From the NCBI RefSeq assembly GCF_001428865.1, contig NZ_LMIV01000001.1, positions 1,566,236 to 1,630,235 on the forward strand: a stretch of 64,000 nt of DNA, in the 5' to 3' direction. A program made the translations under genes and the position numbers. This document shows, in pieces, positions 8,595 to 16,879 of this stretch. How positions within the stretch are numbered: the first letter of the stretch is position 1; each line of letters begins with the position of its first letter. Below the pieces are notes generated by a model that was not told where the DNA came from, did not search any database, and saw nothing but the letters and a program-made list of their open reading frames with translations. Origin of the DNA: Sphingomonas sp. Root241 (GTDB taxonomy: Bacteria > Pseudomonadota > Alphaproteobacteria > Sphingomonadales > Sphingomonadaceae).

Positions 8595-9431
8595 ATGCCT
8601 GTTCAGAATTCGATCGCCATCGACAAGCTCGTCCGTCTCATCGGCACAGCGAACGCGCCCGCGATCGTCGACCTTCGTGAAGATGAGAGCTTCGCGGTGG
8701 ATCCGCGCTTCATTCCCGGAGCGCTGCGCCGCCGGGCGGGCGACGTCGCCGGCTGGGCCGACCAGTTCGCGGGCCGCAACGTGATCGTCGCCTGCGATGA
8801 CGGCCTCGCCGCCAGTCAGGGCGTCGCCGCCTGGCTGCGCCATGCCGGGATTTCCGCGGAGGCGCTCGAAGGCGGATTCGGCGGCTGGCGCGGGGAGGGG
8901 CTTCCGCTCGTCCCCGAAGCGCCGCTGCCCGCCCGGAATGCCGAGGGAAGGACCGTCTGGGTCACGCGGGCGCGCCCCAAGGTCGACCGCATCGCCTGCC
9001 CGTGGCTGGTCCGCCGCTTCGTCGATCCGCAGGCGGTGTTTCTCTACGTGCCGCCCTCCGACGTGCTCGACGTGGCTGCGCAGTTCGGGGGTGCGGCCTA
9101 TGACCTCGAAGGCAAGGACGTATTCTGGAGCCATCGCGGCGAGCGCTGCACCTTCGACCTGATGGTGGAAGAGTTCGGGCTGGGCGGCATCGAGCCGCTG
9201 GCGCATCTCGCCACGATCGTGCGGGGTGCGGACACGGGACGGCCCGAGATCATCCCCGAGGCCGCCGGGCTGCTGGCGGCGTCGCTCGGCCTGTCGCGCA
9301 TGTACGCCGACGATCTCGAGCAGCTCGAGGCGGGCATGGCGCTTTACGATGCCTTCTACCGCTGGTGCCGCGACGCGCGCGGCGAGACGCACAACTGGAC
9401 GTCGCACAAGCCGGCCAAGGTGCGGGCATGA
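8595..9431 (+). CDS. Rhodanese-ChrB fusion, chromate-resistance protein
   Basis: A 278-residue two-domain protein. Residues 1-105 are a rhodanese-like domain with the candidate active-site Cys67 in IVACDDG and the closing GGFGGW motif. Residues from about 118 match the ChrB C-terminal domain (VWVTRARPKVDRIACPWLVRR, then FWSHRGERCTFDLMVEEFGL). ChrB proteins accompany ChrA and act in chromate-induced regulation or chromate handling. The gene ends with ATGA shared with chrA, so the two are one operon. A purine-rich AAGGG lies just before the ATG. Confidence 0.85.
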   Translation: MPVQNSIAIDKLVRLIGTANAPAIVDLREDESFAVDPRFIPGALRRRAGDVAGWADQFAGRNVIVACDDGLAASQGVAAWLRHAGISAEALEGGFGGWRGEGLPLVPEAPLPARNAEGRTVWVTRARPKVDRIACPWLVRRFVDPQAVFLYVPPSDVLDVAAQFGGAAYDLEGKDVFWSHRGERCTFDLMVEEFGLGGIEPLAHLATIVRGADTGRPEIIPEAAGLLAASLGLSRMYADDLEQLEAGMALYDAFYRWCRDARGETHNWTSHKPAKVRA

Positions 9432-10837
9432 CCGCGGCAAGCATGGCGGCCGTTGCCGTCTCCACCCGGCAGCGTCCCGCCGCTGTACCTCTTGCCGAGG
9501 CCTTTTGGGTCTGGTTGCGGATCGCCGCCCTGTCCTTCGGCGGCCCGGCCGGGCAGATAGCGGTGATGCACCGCATCCTCGTCGAGGAGAAGCGCTGGAT
9601 CGGCGAGGAGCGGTTCCTGCACGCATTGAACTATTGCATGCTGTTGCCCGGCCCCGAGGCGCAGCAGCTTGCCACCTATATCGGCTGGCTGATGCACAAG
9701 ACGCGCGGCGGCATCGTCGCCGGCGGGCTCTTCGTGCTGCCGGGCGCCCTCTCGATCATGGCCCTGAGCTGGATCTACGTGCTGTTCGGCGCGGTGGGCT
9801 TCGTGTCGGCACTGTTCTTCGGGCTCAAGGCCGCGGTGCTCGCCATCGTGCTCCACGCCGTGGTGCGCCTCGGCAAGCGGGCGCTGAAGAACAACGTCAT
9901 GCGCGGCCTCGCAGCTTTTGCCTTCGTGCTGATCTTCTTCCTCGGCGTGCCGTTCCCGATCATCGTGCTGGGCGCCGCGCTCATCGGCTATGTCGGCGGG
10001 CGGGCGGGAAGGGCGGAGTTCCGCGCCGGCGGTGGCCATAAAGCAAGCGGTGGCGCCCTCGTCGCGGATTCCGAAACGCTGCTCGGCGAGGAACTTCCGG
10101 CACACGCGCGCCCGACAATGGGGCAATCGCTGCGCGTGGCGCTGATCTGGCTCGCTCTGTGGCTCGTCCCGGTGGCGGCCTTGGTTCTCGCGCTCGGGCC
10201 GGACAATGTGTTCAGCCAGATCGCGACCTTCTTCTCCAAGATGGCGATGGTGACGTTCGGGGGCGCCTATGCGGTGCTGGCGTACGTCGCGCAGGAAGCC
10301 GTGCAATCCTATCACTGGCTCCGCCCCGAGGAGATGCTCGACGGCCTCGGCATGGCGGAAACCACTCCCGGGCCGCTGATCATGGTGCTCCAATATGTCG
10401 GGTTCCTCGGCGCCTATCGCGATCCCGGACTGCTCTCGCCGCTGGTGGCCGGCACCCTAGGGGGGCTGCTCGCAACCTGGGTGACCTTCGTCCCGTGCTT
10501 CCTGTGGATATTCCTCGGCGCGCCGTTCATCGAGCGCTTGCGAGGGAATGCGGCATTGGCCGGGGCGCTGTCGGGGATCACCGCGGCGGTGGTCGGCGTC
10601 GTGCTCAACCTCGCGATCTGGTTCGCGATCCACAGCATCTTCCGCCAGGTCGTTCCGTTCGCGGCGGGCCCGGTGCGCTTCGACATGCCGATCCTGGCGA
10701 GCGTGGATCTCTGGGCGCTGGCGCTTTCGGCCGCCGCGGTGATCGCGATCTTCCGCTTCAATGCCGGGGTGCTCGTCACTTTGGCGGCGACGTCGGCCGT
10801 CGGTGTGGCGCTGCACCTCACAGGCCTTATCGGCTGA
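9428..10837 (+). CDS. chrA: Chromate efflux transporter ChrA (long form)
   Basis: Inner-membrane CHR-superfamily transporter of 469 residues that exports chromate. It has the two homologous CHR halves of the long form. The first begins with FWVWLRIAALSFGGPAGQIA; the second contains MAMVTFGGAYAVLAYVAQEA and GLGMAETTPGPLIM. Between them is a hydrophilic loop near residues 195-235. The start at 9428 overlaps the stop of the rhodanese-ChrB gene by four bases. Confidence 0.93.
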   Translation: MTAASMAAVAVSTRQRPAAVPLAEAFWVWLRIAALSFGGPAGQIAVMHRILVEEKRWIGEERFLHALNYCMLLPGPEAQQLATYIGWLMHKTRGGIVAGGLFVLPGALSIMALSWIYVLFGAVGFVSALFFGLKAAVLAIVLHAVVRLGKRALKNNVMRGLAAFAFVLIFFLGVPFPIIVLGAALIGYVGGRAGRAEFRAGGGHKASGGALVADSETLLGEELPAHARPTMGQSLRVALIWLALWLVPVAALVLALGPDNVFSQIATFFSKMAMVTFGGAYAVLAYVAQEAVQSYHWLRPEEMLDGLGMAETTPGPLIMVLQYVGFLGAYRDPGLLSPLVAGTLGGLLATWVTFVPCFLWIFLGAPFIERLRGNAALAGALSGITAAVVGVVLNLAIWFAIHSIFRQVVPFAAGPVRFDMPILASVDLWALALSAAAVIAIFRFNAGVLVTLAATSAVGVALHLTGLIG

Positions 10838-10872
10838 CGAGCGCGGATCGGCACCGCTTGCAGGCAGCTTCG

Positions 10873-11589
10873 TCAGTCCACCACCCGCACCGGATCCCCC
10901 GCCCGGATCAGCCCCGGCCGCGCCGGCGTCGCATAGACGCCGTAGGCATTGCCGAACTGCTGCGCGACCGTCCGGAGCACGCGCACGTCCTTCGCGGCAG
11001 TATCGGGATCGAGCGTGATCAGCACGCAGCGCGGGATCGGATCGGCCATCTGCACCACCGCGCCGTCGGCCTCGTTGCCGAAGGCGAGCCGCAGTCCCTG
11101 CCATTCGTTCACCGGCAATTCGCTTTCGACCAGGATGTTCGCGCGGAAGCGCCGGGGATCGAGCGCGCAGCCATGGACCGTCTCGACGCTGGCGTGGCTC
11201 GCGGTCGTCACGATCGAGATCGGCATCGAATCGTAGATGCCCCGCGCGACCTGGACCAGCCCGATCGGCTCCCCCGCGGCAGTCTCGAGATGCGCGTGCA
11301 ACAACGGATCGTGGAGCGACACTGCCGCCCCGTCCGGCGTTTCGACCAGCACTGGGGAGGTCTTGGGCGCTCCCGGATCGGTGAAGCTGGCGTGGTGCAG
11401 CACCATCGCCGGCACTTCGCGCGCAGTCAGCCAGGGGAAGCGCGTGCCGTTGGCTTTGCGGAGGAAGGCATATTGCCGGTCGCCCTCGATCCCCTGCCAG
11501 TCGATCTCGGCGACCGCGAGCTTCTCGCCCGCCATGGATTTGACGGGAAAGCGGTTGAGCGCCGCGACATGGCCGACGATATTGGTCAT
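10873..11589 (-). CDS. MOSC-domain protein
   Basis: A 238-residue protein with an N-terminal MOSC_N beta-barrel (RFPVKSMAGEKL, GIEGDRQYAF) and a C-terminal MOSC domain (RRFRANILVE, PIPRCVLITLDPDT, with the conserved Cys). MOSC domains bind sulfur-carrying or molybdenum cofactors, as in molybdenum-cofactor sulfurases and the YiiM/YcbX-type N-hydroxylated-base reductases. The substrate cannot be told from sequence. The ATG at 11589 gives MTNIVGHVAALNRFPVKS, the expected family start. It is convergent with chrA and divergent from the enoyl-CoA hydratase. Confidence 0.85.
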   Translation of the reverse strand: MTNIVGHVAALNRFPVKSMAGEKLAVAEIDWQGIEGDRQYAFLRKANGTRFPWLTAREVPAMVLHHASFTDPGAPKTSPVLVETPDGAAVSLHDPLLHAHLETAAGEPIGLVQVARGIYDSMPISIVTTASHASVETVHGCALDPRRFRANILVESELPVNEWQGLRLAFGNEADGAVVQMADPIPRCVLITLDPDTAAKDVRVLRTVAQQFGNAYGVYATPARPGLIRAGDPVRVVD

Positions 11590-11669
11590 GCGCGGCGGGC
11601 TATCGGGCAATGCCTTGCGCCGCAACCCACCGGCGTGACAGAAGCGGCTTGATCGGGCAGAGCGCGGAC

Positions 11670-12398
11670 ATGATCCACCTCACCCGCGACGGCCCGGTCG
11701 CGACCATCGCGCTGGCCCGCCCCGAAGCGAAGAACGCGCTGCCCATTGCCGCATGGCAGGCGCTTGCCGCCGCCGCGCGCGATGTCGGCGACGCTCGTGT
11801 CGTGATCCTCAAGTCCGACGTCCCCGGCATCTTCTCCGCCGGCGCCGATGTCCGCGAGTTCGAGGCGCTCGCCGACGATCCGGAACTTCGCCCGATCTTC
11901 CGCACCGCCATGCGCGACGCGATCGAGGCAGTCGCGGCGCTCCCGATGCCGGTGATCGCCGCGATCGACGGCGGCTGCTTCGGCGCTGCGGTCGCGCTGA
12001 TCCTCGCCGCCGATATCCGGGTCGCCGGCAACCATGCCGAGTTCGCCACCACGCCCGCGCGGCTCGGCTTGGGCTATCCGCAGGAAGACGTCGCTCGGCT
12101 GGCGGCGAAGGTGGGGCAGGGCATGGCCTCGCTGATGCTGTTCACCGGCGACCGGCTCGTCCCCGACGAAGCCAAGCGCATCGGGCTGGTCGAACTGCGG
12201 TCGAAGAAAGCCGATGAAACAGCGGCCGCGCTTGCCTCCGCGATCGCCGGCAACGCGCCGCAAGCGGTGCGCCTGCTCAAGCGCACACTACGCGGTGGCG
12301 AGGGACTCGATCAGGCGTTCGACGATGCGTTCGGCAGTGCCGAGTTCGCCGAAGGTCTCGCCGCCTTCCGCGAACGCCGAAAGCCCCACTATCAATGA
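11670..12398 (+). CDS. Enoyl-CoA hydratase/isomerase family protein
   Basis: A 242-residue crotonase-fold enzyme. The CoA-binding and oxyanion-hole segments are clear: FSAGADVREF and DGGCFGAAVALILAADIRVA. These enzymes hydrate or isomerise acyl-CoA double bonds, but close paralogues catalyse other reactions and nothing here fixes the substrate. The ATG at 11670 gives MIHLTRDGPVATIALARPEA, the standard N-terminus. The stop overlaps the next gene by four bases. Confidence 0.85.
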   Translation: MIHLTRDGPVATIALARPEAKNALPIAAWQALAAAARDVGDARVVILKSDVPGIFSAGADVREFEALADDPELRPIFRTAMRDAIEAVAALPMPVIAAIDGGCFGAAVALILAADIRVAGNHAEFATTPARLGLGYPQEDVARLAAKVGQGMASLMLFTGDRLVPDEAKRIGLVELRSKKADETAAALASAIAGNAPQAVRLLKRTLRGGEGLDQAFDDAFGSAEFAEGLAAFRERRKPHYQ

Positions 12399-13126
12399 GT
12401 GATGCCGCTGATATCATCGAAGGAAAACAGCAGGATATCCTGCTGCTCTGCGATCACGCCTCAAATGCAGTGCCCGCCGATGTGGATCTCGGAATCGCTC
12501 CAGAACTGCTCGATCTCCACATCGCCGTCGACATCGGCGCTGGCCCGCTCACCCGCAGCCTCGCCGCGCGGCTCGATTGCCCCGCGATCCTCGCCACCGT
12601 CTCGCGGCTGGTGATCGATCTCCACCGCGAGCCGGATCATGTCAGCCTGATCCCCCATCGCAGCGACGGCCATCTGATCCCGGGCAACGATACCATGGAT
12701 CGCGCCGCGCGGATCGCCCGCTTTCATGCGCCGTACCACCGCTTTCTCGCGCGCCGCATCCGCGCGCGGCGACCCAAGCTGATCCTCTCGATCCACAGCT
12801 TCACGCCATGCCTCGAACATGGCGGCACCGATCGCCCCTGGCAGGTCGGCGTGCTCTACAACCGCGATGCCCGCGCCGCGCGTCCGGCGATAGAGTTCTT
12901 CCGCGACCAAGGCTTCGTCACCGGCGACAACGAGCCTTATTCGGGCCGCCTGCTCAACGCCACGCTCAATCGCCACGCCGAGGCGAACGGCATTCCCTCG
13001 GTTGCGATCGAGGTCCGCAACGACCTCATTCGCGATCCCGCCGGAATCGAGCGATGGGCGACGCTGCTTGCTAGCCTTGCAGCCCATTTGAAAGCCGTCA
13101 TCCCGGCGAAAGCCGGGATCTCATGA
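12395..13126 (+). CDS. N-formylglutamate amidohydrolase family protein
   Basis: A 243-residue enzyme of the FGase family, which removes formyl groups from N-formylglutamate or related amides. Visible motifs are LLLCDHASNAVP near the start, LDLHIAVDIGAG, RLVIDLHRE and LSIHSFTP, which carry the metal-binding and catalytic His/Asp residues. No other histidine-degradation gene is nearby, so the physiological substrate is uncertain. The start overlaps the upstream hydratase. The last 11 codons (KAVIPAKAGIS and stop) are made of a dispersed palindromic repeat, so the natural C-terminus may have been replaced. Confidence 0.8.
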   Translation: MSDAADIIEGKQQDILLLCDHASNAVPADVDLGIAPELLDLHIAVDIGAGPLTRSLAARLDCPAILATVSRLVIDLHREPDHVSLIPHRSDGHLIPGNDTMDRAARIARFHAPYHRFLARRIRARRPKLILSIHSFTPCLEHGGTDRPWQVGVLYNRDARAARPAIEFFRDQGFVTGDNEPYSGRLLNATLNRHAEANGIPSVAIEVRNDLIRDPAGIERWATLLASLAAHLKAVIPAKAGIS

Positions 13127-13175
13127 GAAGGGTTCACGCCGCTGGCCTGAGATCCCGGCTTTCGCCGGGATGACG
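13096..13175. repeat. Inverted pair of dispersed palindromes (REP/BIME-like)
   Basis: A 28-base unit at 13096-13123 (CGTCATCCCGGCGAAAGCCG and eight more bases) is repeated as its exact reverse complement at 13148-13175, with 24 bases between. Each unit is itself a short stem-loop. The left unit overlaps the 3' end of the amidohydrolase gene; the right unit lies about 57 bases before ilvD. Confidence 0.9.
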
Positions 13176-13232
13176 AAAGGGGCGTAATAGTCTTGCGCAA
13201 ACTACCCCTCCCGCGACATAGGCTTGCGCGCC

Positions 13233-14954
13233 ATGACAAACCGATTCGACAAGTCCCGCCTTCCCAGCCGCCACGTTTCCGTCGGACCCGAGCGCGCGCC
13301 GCACCGCAGCTATTATTACGCGATGGGCATTCCCGAAGAGGATATCGCCAAGCCCTTCGTCGGGATCGCCAGCGCCGGCAACGACAGCGCGCCGTGCAAC
13401 ACCACGCTCGATTTCCAGGCCGATGCCGCGCGCGAGGGCGTGATCGCCAATGGCGGCATGCCGCGCCGCTTCAACACGATCACCGTCACCGACGGCATCG
13501 CGATGGGCCATCAGGGAATGAAGTCCTCGCTGGTCAGCCGCGAAGTGATCGCCGATTCGGTCGAGCTCAGCGTCCGCGGCCATTGCTATGACGCGCTCGT
13601 CGCCTTCGCCGGCTGCGACAAGTCGCTCCCCGGTATGATGATGGCGATGCTCCGCCTCAACGTGCCTTCCATCTTCGTCTATGGCGGCTCGATCCTGCCC
13701 GGTCGCTTCCACGACAAGGACGTCACCGTCGTCGATGTGTTCGAGGCGGTGGGCAGGTTCGCCGCCGGCAATTGCCCGCTCCACGAGCTGACCGCGCTCG
13801 AGAAGGTCGCGTGCCCGGGCCATGGCGCCTGCGGCGGCCAGTTCACTGCCAACACCATGGCCTGTGTCGGCGAGGCGATCGGCCTGTCGCTGCCCAATTC
13901 GAACATGGTCCCTGCGCCATACCAGTCGCGCGAGCAGATCGCCGTCGCCGCCGGGCACCAGGTGATGAACCTGATCGAGCGCAACCTGCGCCCGCGCGAC
14001 ATCTGCACCCGCGAGGCGTTCATCAATGCCGCACGCGTGGTGGCGGCTACCGGCGGCTCGACCAACGCCGCGCTGCACTTGCCGGCCATGGCGAGCGAGG
14101 CTGGGATCGAATTCGATCTCCACGACGTAGCGGAGGCCTTTAAATCAACTCCTTACATCGCTGACCTGAAACCGGGCGGCAAGTACGTCGCCAAGGATAT
14201 GCACGAAGCCGGCGGGGTCTACATGCTGATGAAGACGATGCTTGCCGGCGGATTCCTCGACGGCAATTGCATGACGGTGACGGGCAAGACGCTGGGCGAG
14301 AATATCGACCAGGTCACGTGGAACCCCGACCAGAAGGTCATCTATGACGTCAAGACGCCGCTCTCGCCCACCGGCGGCGTCGTGGGTCTGCGCGGCAGCC
14401 TCGCCCCCGAGGGCGCGATCGTGAAGGTCGCCGGCATGCACCGCCTGCAGTTCACCGGGCCTGCCCATGTGTTCGATTGCGAGGAGGATTGCTTCGAAGC
14501 GGTCGAGAATCGCCGGATCAGGGAAGGCGAGGTCCTCATCATCCGCTATGAAGGCCCCAAAGGCGGCCCCGGCATGCGCGAGATGCTGTCGACCACCGCG
14601 GCGCTCTATGGCCTCGGCATGGGCGAGAAGGTGGCGTTGATCACGGACGGGCGCTTCTCGGGCGCCACCCGCGGCTTCTGCATCGGCCATGTCGGGCCCG
14701 AAGCGGCGGAGGGCGGGCCGATCGCCCTGGTCCAAAATGGCGACATCATCCGCATCGACGCCGAAGCCGGCACGATCGACCTCGATGTTCCCGAGGATGT
14801 GCTCGCCGCACGCCGCGCCAAATGGCAGCCGCGCGTCAACGATTACCAGTCCGGCGCGCTGTGGCGCTATTCCCGAACCGTCGGCCCCGCCTATAAGGGC
14901 GCAGTGACGCATCCGGGAGCCAGCGCCGAACGCCATGTCTACGCGGATATTTGA
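13233..14954 (+). CDS. ilvD: Dihydroxy-acid dehydratase IlvD
   Basis: Cytoplasmic iron-sulfur dehydratase of valine, isoleucine and pantothenate synthesis, converting 2,3-dihydroxy-3-methyl acids to 2-keto acids. The 573-residue protein has the three cluster cysteines: C55 (NDSAPCN), C128 (AGCDKS) and C200 (GACGGQF), plus [10 protein letters not shown] and GRFSGATRG. The ATG at 13233 gives [20 protein letters not shown]; a TTG three codons earlier is less likely. Sugar-acid dehydratases (Edd type) are the main alternative, but the length and N-terminus fit IlvD. Confidence 0.92.
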   Translation: MTNRFDKSRLPSRHVSVGPERAPHRSYYYAMGIPEEDIAKPFVGIASAGNDSAPCNTTLDFQADAAREGVIANGGMPRRFNTITVTDGIAMGHQGMKSSLVSREVIADSVELSVRGHCYDALVAFAGCDKSLPGMMMAMLRLNVPSIFVYGGSILPGRFHDKDVTVVDVFEAVGRFAAGNCPLHELTALEKVACPGHGACGGQFTANTMACVGEAIGLSLPNSNMVPAPYQSREQIAVAAGHQVMNLIERNLRPRDICTREAFINAARVVAATGGSTNAALHLPAMASEAGIEFDLHDVAEAFKSTPYIADLKPGGKYVAKDMHEAGGVYMLMKTMLAGGFLDGNCMTVTGKTLGENIDQVTWNPDQKVIYDVKTPLSPTGGVVGLRGSLAPEGAIVKVAGMHRLQFTGPAHVFDCEEDCFEAVENRRIREGEVLIIRYEGPKGGPGMREMLSTTAALYGLGMGEKVALITDGRFSGATRGFCIGHVGPEAAEGGPIALVQNGDIIRIDAEAGTIDLDVPEDVLAARRAKWQPRVNDYQSGALWRYSRTVGPAYKGAVTHPGASAERHVYADI

Positions 14955-14963
14955 GTCTCCATT

Positions 14964-15085
14964 CCCCTCCCTGCAAGGGAGGGGTTAGGGGTGGGTGCGC
15001 GACCCGCAGGGGCGCGCCCAACGAGCTGCGTCGATGGGCTCGCTCCGCTCGCACCCACCCCCATCCCCTCCCTTGCAGGGAGGGG
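14964..15085. repeat. 122-base composite palindrome with GGGAGGGG ends
   Basis: Terminal units CCCCTCCCTGCAAGGGAGGG (14964-14984) and CCCCTCCCTTGCAGGGAGGG (15065-15085) are each hairpins and are reverse complements of each other. Inside them GGGGTGGGTGCG (about 14988-14999) pairs with GCACCCACCCCC (about 15049-15060). The whole element can fold into one long cruciform. The same terminal unit recurs at 31535-31558, and a variant at 38546-38573. Confidence 0.85.
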
Positions 15086-15086
15086 C

Positions 15087-15479
15087 GTGCTTGGGGCGTT
15101 GGCTGTCGCCTTATCTCTCGCCGGTTGCGGGGCCCAACCGACTGAAAATGCGGTTGAATCGCCTGCACAGGCGCCCAATCAAATCGCGCCCGCCCAATCC
15201 GAAGCCCCCAAAATCCCCTGCGCCGCCCCCGGTAGCCCAGAGTTCGCCCCGGTCTGCACCGTGGACCGCACCGAAACCCCCAACGGCGTCATCCTAACCC
15301 TCCGCCACCCCGACGGCGCCTTCCACCGGCTGCAGATCACCCGTGACGGCCGCGGCGTGATCGCCGCTGACGGTGCCGAACCCGCGAAAGTGACGCCGCT
15401 CGCCGCCGACCGCATCGAAGTCGAACTCGGCGGCGCGCGCTATCGGCTGCCCGCCACGGTCCGCGAACCGGTGCAATGA
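15087..15479 (+). CDS. Putative lipoprotein of unknown function
   Basis: A lipobox (LSLAGC) follows a hydrophobic segment. The rest has one Pro/Ala-rich linker, two cysteines (IPCAAP, PVCTVD) and a small domain with regular beta-like spacing (GVILTLRHPDGAFHRLQITR). The start is uncertain: GTG 15087 is used here (130 residues), but a GTG at 14991 lies inside the repeat, and the G-rich repeat arm directly upstream is the only ribosome-site-like sequence. Its stop overlaps the next gene (ATGA). Homologues were not recognised. Confidence 0.6.
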   Translation: MLGALAVALSLAGCGAQPTENAVESPAQAPNQIAPAQSEAPKIPCAAPGSPEFAPVCTVDRTETPNGVILTLRHPDGAFHRLQITRDGRGVIAADGAEPAKVTPLAADRIEVELGGARYRLPATVREPVQ

Positions 15480-16879
15480 TTCCCTCGGGCGCCCCGATCG
15501 TCACCGCCGCCGAGATGCGCGCCGCCGAGCAGGCGGTGTTCGCCAGCGGAGTCGCGCAGGACACGCTGATGGAGCAGGCAGGGGCGGCAGTCGCCCGCGA
15601 GACCGCGCGCTTCGCGATGGGCCGCCCGATCCTGATCCTCGCCGGCCCCGGCAACAATGGCGGCGACGCCTATGTCGCCGCGCGGCTGCTCCACGCCGAG
15701 GGCCATGACGTCAGCCTCGTCGCCACCGGCGCCCCCGCATCGGGTGCCGCCGAGCGCATGCACGCTTTGTGGCATGGGCCCACCAGCGCGCTCTACGCCG
15801 CGCGCCCGAGCCCGGTACTGGTCGACGGGCTGTTCGGCACCGGCATGACGCGCCCGCTCGAACGCGGCCTGGCCGCCGTTTTCGCCGATCTGTGCAAACA
15901 GGCCGAATTCACCCTCTCGATCGACTTGCCTTCGGGACTCGATACCGACACCGGCGCCGATCTCGGCGCTCCCAGGGGCATTGACGTCACGCTCGCGCTG
16001 GGCGCGCTGAAGCCGGCCCATGTCCTCGATGCTGGGCTCGAGCGCTGCGGCAAGGTGCTGCTCGCCGATTTGGATATCCCGGTGGACACCCGCTGCCGCA
16101 CCGTTTCGCGGCCGCGGCTCGAAGCTCCGGGCGCGCATAGCCACAAATACAGCCGCGGCCTCGTGGCGGTGATCGAGGGCGCGATGCCCGGTGCCGCGCG
16201 CCTAGCCGCCCGCGCCGCGATGGCGGGCGGAGCGGGCTATGTGGTGCTCGCCGGCGATCGTCCCTGGGGCGACGGCCCCGACGCGCTCGTCCGCCGCGAA
16301 GTGCGCAGCGCCGAGGATCTGACCGAATTCCTCGGCTGGGACCGTATCGACGCCGTCGTGCTCGGCCCCGGTCTCGGCCGCGATCGCCGCGCCGAGGCCT
16401 TTCTCCGCGCCGCCTTCGCCGTGCCCAAGCCTCTGGTCCTCGACGGCGATGCGCTGACCCTGCTCGGCACCGGCGCTACGCGCTGGCTCGAGACCCGCGC
16501 CGCGCCGACCTGGATCACCCCGCATTCGGGCGAGTTCGACCGGATGTTCGCGGGCGAAGGCGGCAAGATCGATCGCACGCTCGCCGCAGCCGCCGAAGCG
16601 CGCTCGACGATCGTCCACAAGGGCGCCGACACCGTGATCGCCTCGCCGAAGGGGGATGTCCGTGTCCTAGCCGGCGCCTCGCCTTGGCTCTCCACCGCGG
16701 GGACCGGCGACGTCCTCGCCGGCCTTCTCGCGGCGCAGATCGTGCAGGGCGGGAAGGGGACCGCACCGGCCGAGGCCGCGACCTGGCTCCACGCCCGCGC
16801 CGCGCAGCTTGCGGGACCGGCGCTGATCGCCGATGCACTGGTCATGCATATCCCGGGGGCGGTTTCGGAATGCCTGTGA
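15476..16879 (+). CDS. nnr: Bifunctional NAD(P)H-hydrate epimerase / ADP-dependent dehydratase
   Basis: Repairs damaged hydrated NADH and NADPH. The N-terminal YjeF_N domain interconverts the R and S epimers (GPGNNGGDAYVAARLL near residues 58-73), and the C-terminal ribokinase-like domain dehydrates them with ADP (SGEFDRMF, STAGTGDVLAGLLA). At 467 residues it matches the fused bacterial form. It overlaps the lipoprotein gene upstream and the methyltransferase gene downstream (10 bases), so the three are probably one transcript. Confidence 0.92.
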   Translation: MIPSGAPIVTAAEMRAAEQAVFASGVAQDTLMEQAGAAVARETARFAMGRPILILAGPGNNGGDAYVAARLLHAEGHDVSLVATGAPASGAAERMHALWHGPTSALYAARPSPVLVDGLFGTGMTRPLERGLAAVFADLCKQAEFTLSIDLPSGLDTDTGADLGAPRGIDVTLALGALKPAHVLDAGLERCGKVLLADLDIPVDTRCRTVSRPRLEAPGAHSHKYSRGLVAVIEGAMPGAARLAARAAMAGGAGYVVLAGDRPWGDGPDALVRREVRSAEDLTEFLGWDRIDAVVLGPGLGRDRRAEAFLRAAFAVPKPLVLDGDALTLLGTGATRWLETRAAPTWITPHSGEFDRMFAGEGGKIDRTLAAAAEARSTIVHKGADTVIASPKGDVRVLAGASPWLSTAGTGDVLAGLLAAQIVQGGKGTAPAEAATWLHARAAQLAGPALIADALVMHIPGAVSECL

